From: an uncultured Oscillospiraceae bacterium
GTDB lineage: Bacteria > Bacillota_A > Clostridia > Oscillospirales > Oscillospiraceae
Assembly: GCA_934635515.1 (NCBI GenBank)
Contig: CAKTZK010000064.1
Span: 1 to 8,259 of the forward strand
DNA: 8,259 bases
Direction: 5' to 3'
Below, piece by piece: positions 5,652 to 8,259 of this stretch (position 1 is its first letter; each line of letters begins with the position of its first letter). A model generated the notes under the pieces. The model searched no databases. It was not told where the DNA came from and was given only the letters and a program-made list of their open reading frames with translations. Position numbers and translations under genes: made by a program.

Positions 5652-7901
5652 TCAGTCCGTAACGCCGCCGTCCCGGAGCTGGGCGGAAATCACCGTTCCC
5701 GCCGCCACCTGGGAGCCTGCGGCCTCCGACTGGTTGATGACCCGGATGCTGTCCGAGCCGCTGTCTGTGGTACCGGTAAAGCGCAGGATCAGGCCCGCGC
5801 TGCTCACCGCGACGTTTGCCTCACTGGGGGACATGCCCACCAGGTTCGGCACGGTGCAAAGGGTGCTGGGCTTTTCCGACCCGGCATAGAGGATCACCCG
5901 GGACTTGCCGGGGATCACCGTGCCGCCCTCGGGGGTCTGGTCGGTGACGGTATCGCCGTCGCCCACCACCTTCACAGAGAAGCCCCGGGCCTTCAGCTTG
6001 GCCTCGGCATCGGAAACGGACATGCCGATGACATAGCTCACGGTGGTATCGGAGCCCAGCAGCTCCTCGGCCGTGTAGGAGGGCTCCACGCCCAGGTAGG
6101 GCAGGATCTCGGACATGATCTGGCTGGCATAGGGGGCCACGGTACCGCCGCCGCCCCGGCCCTCGCCGGTGGGGGTGTCCAGGGTGAGAAGCATGATATA
6201 CTTGGGATCATCCGCCGGGGCGAAGCACATGAAGGACAGAACCACATCGCCGGTGTTGCCCTTATCCGCCGTGCCGGTCTTGCCGCCGATGCGGTAGCCC
6301 TTTACCTGGCCGTTGCGGCCTGTACCGGAGGAGACAACATACTCCAGGCACTGGCGCACCAGGGCGGAGGTCTCCTCACTGACCACCTGGCGCACGGGAG
6401 TATTATCATGACTGGAGAGCACATTGCCCTCGCTGTCCACCACCCGCTCCACCACATAGGGGGTGTGGAGGTAGCCGCCGTTGATGCAGGCGGCCTGGGC
6501 GGAAATAAGCGCCACGGGGGTGGTATTGAAGTTCTGGCCGAAGGCGTAGCAGGCCAGGTCCAGCTCGGAGGAGGTCTCCTGGGGGGCAAAAATGCCCAGA
6601 GCCTCGCCGTCCAGGTCGATGCCGCTGCCGTTTATCAGGCCGAAATTCTTCATGTAATTATAGAACTTTTCCGTGCCCAGGCGCAGGCCGTAGGTGATGA
6701 AGGCGGGGTTGCAGGAGTTGCCCGTCGTCTGCTCCAGGGTCTGGTGGCCGTGGCCGCCCCGGTTGCTGCAGTGGATGGTGGCGTCCAGCACGTGGATGGA
6801 GCCGGAGCAGTCGAAGGTGGTATCCTTGTCGATGACCCCCTCCTCCAGAGCCGCCGCCAGGGTCAGGACCTTGAAGGTGGAGCCGGGCTCATAGGTATCG
6901 TTGATGGCCCGGTTGCGCCACTGGCGCAGCTGGGCATCCGCCAGGTCCAGCTTTTTATCCTTTACCAGCGCCGCCAGGGCGCTTTCATAGACGGAGGAGG
7001 GGTCGTTCAGGTCGTAGGTGGGGTTGGAGGCCATGGCCAGGATGGCGCCGGTCTCCACGTCCATGACGATGCCCGTGGCCCCCTGGGCCTCGGTGGAGGT
7101 GACCATCTCGTTCAGCGCTTTTTCCACATAGTACTGGACCGTGGCGTCCAGGGTCAGGACGATGTCGCTGCCGTTCTGGGCCTTATAATACTGCTCATAG
7201 CCGTAGAGCATGTCGTTGCCCGCCGGGTCCTTGGTGGACACCACCAGGCCCGTTTGGCCCTCCAGGGTGCTGTTGTACCGGGCCTCCAGGCCATACAGGC
7301 CCTCATTATCCGTGCCCACAAAGCCGATGACCTGGGAGGCCAGGGTGGAATAGGGGTAGTAGCGCTTGGCATCGGTGGCCATATACACGCCCACCACGCC
7401 CTCGTCGTTGATATAGGTGCGGATCTGGTCAGCCACATCCTCCTCCACGCGCATTTTCAGCACCTCGTACTGAGAGTCCGTGCGCTCCATCTTCTTGAGG
7501 ATGCCCTCCTTATTGATCTCCAGGATCTCCGAGAGCCTTTGGGCCACGCTGTCCTTGGTCCAGGAGACGGGCTCCTCCTTGTCATTGAGGGCGCGGTTTA
7601 TTTCCAGGGGGGAGAGGAACACCGTTTCCGCCGTGGCGGAGATGGCCATGATGTTGCCGTTGCGGTCATAAATGGTGCCGCGGGTGGCGGTGACCACGGT
7701 GCTGCGGGTCTGCTGGTCCAGGGCCTTGGCCTCCAGGGTATCGTGCTGCAGGATCTGCAGGGAAAAGAGCTTTATAAACAGCGCCACAAACACCAGCACG
7801 CCCAAAACCAGCATGAGAATCACGGTGCGGTTTTGGATGGTGCGGTTAGCCCGGCGTACTTTTTCACTTTTGCGATTCATTTCGCCGTTGGTGGGGGTCA
7901 T
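5652..7901 (-). CDS. spoVD: Class B penicillin-binding protein with two PASTA domains (SpoVD/FtsI type)
   Basis: This is a membrane-anchored DD-transpeptidase that crosslinks peptidoglycan, expected to pair with the SEDS protein encoded downstream. The 749-residue product has a short basic cytoplasmic tail, one membrane anchor (about 27-50), a PBP dimer-type domain opening with RGTIYDRNG (74-82), and a transpeptidase domain. The active-site motifs are STFK at 341-344 (nucleophile Ser341), SCN at 396-398 and KTGT at 541-544. Two PASTA repeats close the protein (about 620-676 and 682-745). STFK and SCN resemble sporulation SpoVD, whereas two PASTA domains resemble vegetative PBP2B/PBP2X, so the exact role is open and the symbol is tentative. 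ATG 7901 is chosen because AAAGGAG (7908-7914) is six bases upstream. The frame stays open to 7994, but that part runs into repeat DNA. No ftsL or mraW/rsmH is visible upstream before the window ends. Confidence 0.93.
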   Translation of the reverse strand: MTPTNGEMNRKSEKVRRANRTIQNRTVILMLVLGVLVFVALFIKLFSLQILQHDTLEAKALDQQTRSTVVTATRGTIYDRNGNIMAISATAETVFLSPLEINRALNDKEEPVSWTKDSVAQRLSEILEINKEGILKKMERTDSQYEVLKMRVEEDVADQIRTYINDEGVVGVYMATDAKRYYPYSTLASQVIGFVGTDNEGLYGLEARYNSTLEGQTGLVVSTKDPAGNDMLYGYEQYYKAQNGSDIVLTLDATVQYYVEKALNEMVTSTEAQGATGIVMDVETGAILAMASNPTYDLNDPSSVYESALAALVKDKKLDLADAQLRQWRNRAINDTYEPGSTFKVLTLAAALEEGVIDKDTTFDCSGSIHVLDATIHCSNRGGHGHQTLEQTTGNSCNPAFITYGLRLGTEKFYNYMKNFGLINGSGIDLDGEALGIFAPQETSSELDLACYAFGQNFNTTPVALISAQAACINGGYLHTPYVVERVVDSEGNVLSSHDNTPVRQVVSEETSALVRQCLEYVVSSGTGRNGQVKGYRIGGKTGTADKGNTGDVVLSFMCFAPADDPKYIMLLTLDTPTGEGRGGGGTVAPYASQIMSEILPYLGVEPSYTAEELLGSDTTVSYVIGMSVSDAEAKLKARGFSVKVVGDGDTVTDQTPEGGTVIPGKSRVILYAGSEKPSTLCTVPNLVGMSPSEANVAVSSAGLILRFTGTTDSGSDSIRVINQSEAAGSQVAAGTVISAQLRDGGVTD

Positions 7902-7907
7902 GGAGTG

Positions 7908-7914
7908 CTCCTTT
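7908..7914 (-). promoter_or_regulatory. Ribosome binding site deciding the PBP start
   Basis: AAAGGAG on the minus strand sits six bases before ATG 7901. It supports this start over the in-frame ATG at 7992-7994, which falls in a repeat hairpin, and over a second ATG at 7878-7880, which lacks a purine-rich leader. Confidence 0.85.
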
Positions 7915-7979
7915 CTCAGAGGTAAGACGAAAGCGGGGCGGGGAAAGATGGGACGGCGCAGAGGTTTAGCGACCCTTCC

Positions 7980-7992
7980 GGCGCTTCGCGCC
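7980..7992. repeat. GGCGC-TTC-GCGCC palindrome, variant copy
   Basis: A 5-bp stem with a TTC loop, directly beside the CCCC/GGGG hairpin at 7994-8014. It holds the same place next to that module as CACGGC-GAA-GCCGTG does at 2767-2781, but with different arms and the loop read from the other strand. Confidence 0.5.
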
Positions 7993-7993
7993 A

Positions 7994-8014
7994 CCTCCCC
8001 TTACGCAGGGGAGG
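7994..8014. repeat. CCCC-loop-GGGG palindrome, copy 3
   Basis: A perfect 7-bp stem CCTCCCC/GGGGAGG with loop TTACGCA. It is closely related, inverted, to 7-24. Confidence 0.7.
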
Positions 8015-8028
8015 CTTGGGGGATGCGG

Positions 8029-8074
8029 ATTGCCACAGCCAGCGTTCGCGCTGGCTTCGCAATGACAGGTTTTT
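8029..8074 (+). repeat. Repeat hairpin with T-tract, copy C, opposite orientation
   Basis: On the plus strand, outer stem ATTGC/GCAAT (8029-8033/8059-8063) and inner stem AGCCAGCG/CGCTGGCT (8037-8044/8049-8056) enclose a TTCG tetraloop. GACAGG and five T residues follow (8070-8074). It points away from the PBP gene, so it would not terminate the operon seen here. Its flanks (GCGG before, GCAAGG.GTGCGG after) match copy A. Confidence 0.7.
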
Positions 8075-8100
8075 GCAAGGGGTGCGGTGTTAGGCCAGGC

Positions 8101-8128
8101 GGGTCGTCCGGGAGGCCGACCCCTACGG
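8101..8128 (+). repeat. CCTACGG-tailed hairpin, copy 3
   Basis: GGGTCG/CGACCC pair across a 10-base loop, followed by CCTACGG. It is the weakest stem of the group. Confidence 0.4.
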
Positions 8129-8152
8129 AGGGGTGCAAGTAGTACAGGGGAC

Positions 8153-8180
8153 GGGCCGATGTGGGCATCGGCCCCTACGA
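8153..8180 (+). repeat. CCTACGA-tailed hairpin, copy 4
   Basis: A perfect 9-bp stem GGGCCGATG/CATCGGCCC with tetraloop TGGG, followed by CCTACGA. Confidence 0.65.
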
Positions 8181-8203
8181 AAGGGCAAGAGGTCCCTACG
8201 GGC

Positions 8204-8230
8204 GGGCCGTCGGGGACGCCGGCCCCTACA
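8204..8230 (+). repeat. CCTACA-tailed hairpin, copy 5
   Basis: GGGCC/GGCCC pair (8204-8208/8221-8225) with a partly paired interior, followed by CCTACA. It is 23 bases after copy 4, so the right edge of the window carries these hairpins in series. Confidence 0.45.
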
Positions 8231-8259
8231 AAAGGGTATCATGGGGTGCGTAGGGGAGG

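Larger units (their letters stand above)
7902..8259. other. Gene-free block upstream of the PBP gene
   Basis: It contains the PBP leader (7902-7979), where no convincing promoter was seen, and then repeat modules to the window edge: 7980-7992, 7994-8014, 8029-8074 and three CCTAC-tailed hairpins. Any ftsL or rsmH would have to lie beyond the window. Confidence 0.7.

Noticed and set aside
5199..7925. Very long open frame on the plus strand, over 900 codons, opposite the PBP gene and murE
   Set aside because: The translation is low-complexity (His, Gly, Ala, Val rich) with no domain, and it lies antisense to two genes with complete catalytic motifs. Long antisense frames are expected in GC-rich genes.
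7902..7994. N-terminal extension of the PBP by 31 residues
   Set aside because: It would start inside a repeat hairpin and would place the good AAAGGAG site within coding sequence. The start at 7901 gives a normal short basic tail before the membrane anchor.

Overview
The window is a GC-rich piece of a Bacillota chromosome, most likely an anaerobic Clostridia of the Oscillospiraceae type. The reasons are the division/cell-wall gene order, strong AAAGGAGG-type ribosome binding sites, a DNPR-type (meso-diaminopimelate) MurE, a PASTA-bearing class B PBP, and GC-rich palindromic repeats packed between genes. The taxonomic call is inference.

All five recognisable genes are on the minus strand and are transcribed from right to left: a class B penicillin-binding protein with two PASTA domains (5652-7901, SpoVD/FtsI type), murE (4128-5573), mraY (3084-4079), ftsW/spoVE (1361-2617) and murG (230-1348). 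They form a partial dcw (division and cell wall) cluster. MurE adds the third stem-peptide residue to UDP-MurNAc-dipeptide. MraY moves the finished phospho-MurNAc-pentapeptide onto undecaprenyl phosphate (lipid I). MurG adds GlcNAc (lipid II). FtsW polymerises lipid II and the PBP crosslinks the strands. The genes for the next two ligases, murF and murD, which usually lie beside murE and mraY in this cluster, are not in the window. Between mraY and ftsW, where murD often sits, there is 466 bp of repeat DNA.

Spacing suggests two transcription blocks. PBP-murE-mraY is tightly spaced (78 and 48 bp). The repeat block at 2618-3083 follows, with a terminator-like hairpin and then a perfect TATAAT box just before ftsW. 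ftsW-murG is coupled, with 12 bp between the genes and the murG Shine-Dalgarno overlapping the ftsW stop codon.

The three non-coding blocks (1-229, 2618-3083, 7902-8259) are the least ordinary part of the window. Each is a mosaic of the same few small palindromic modules in different orders and orientations. They include a hairpin with a conserved frame and T-tract (192-221, 2684-2721, 8029-8063, and a deleted half copy at 3066-3079), a CACGGC-GAA-GCCGTG hairpin, a CCCC-loop-GGGG hairpin, and hairpins ending in CCTACG. Stem arms differ between copies but stay complementary, so the fold appears to be kept rather than the sequence. No transposase, CRISPR array, tRNA or rRNA was seen. The coding part is ordinary core metabolism.
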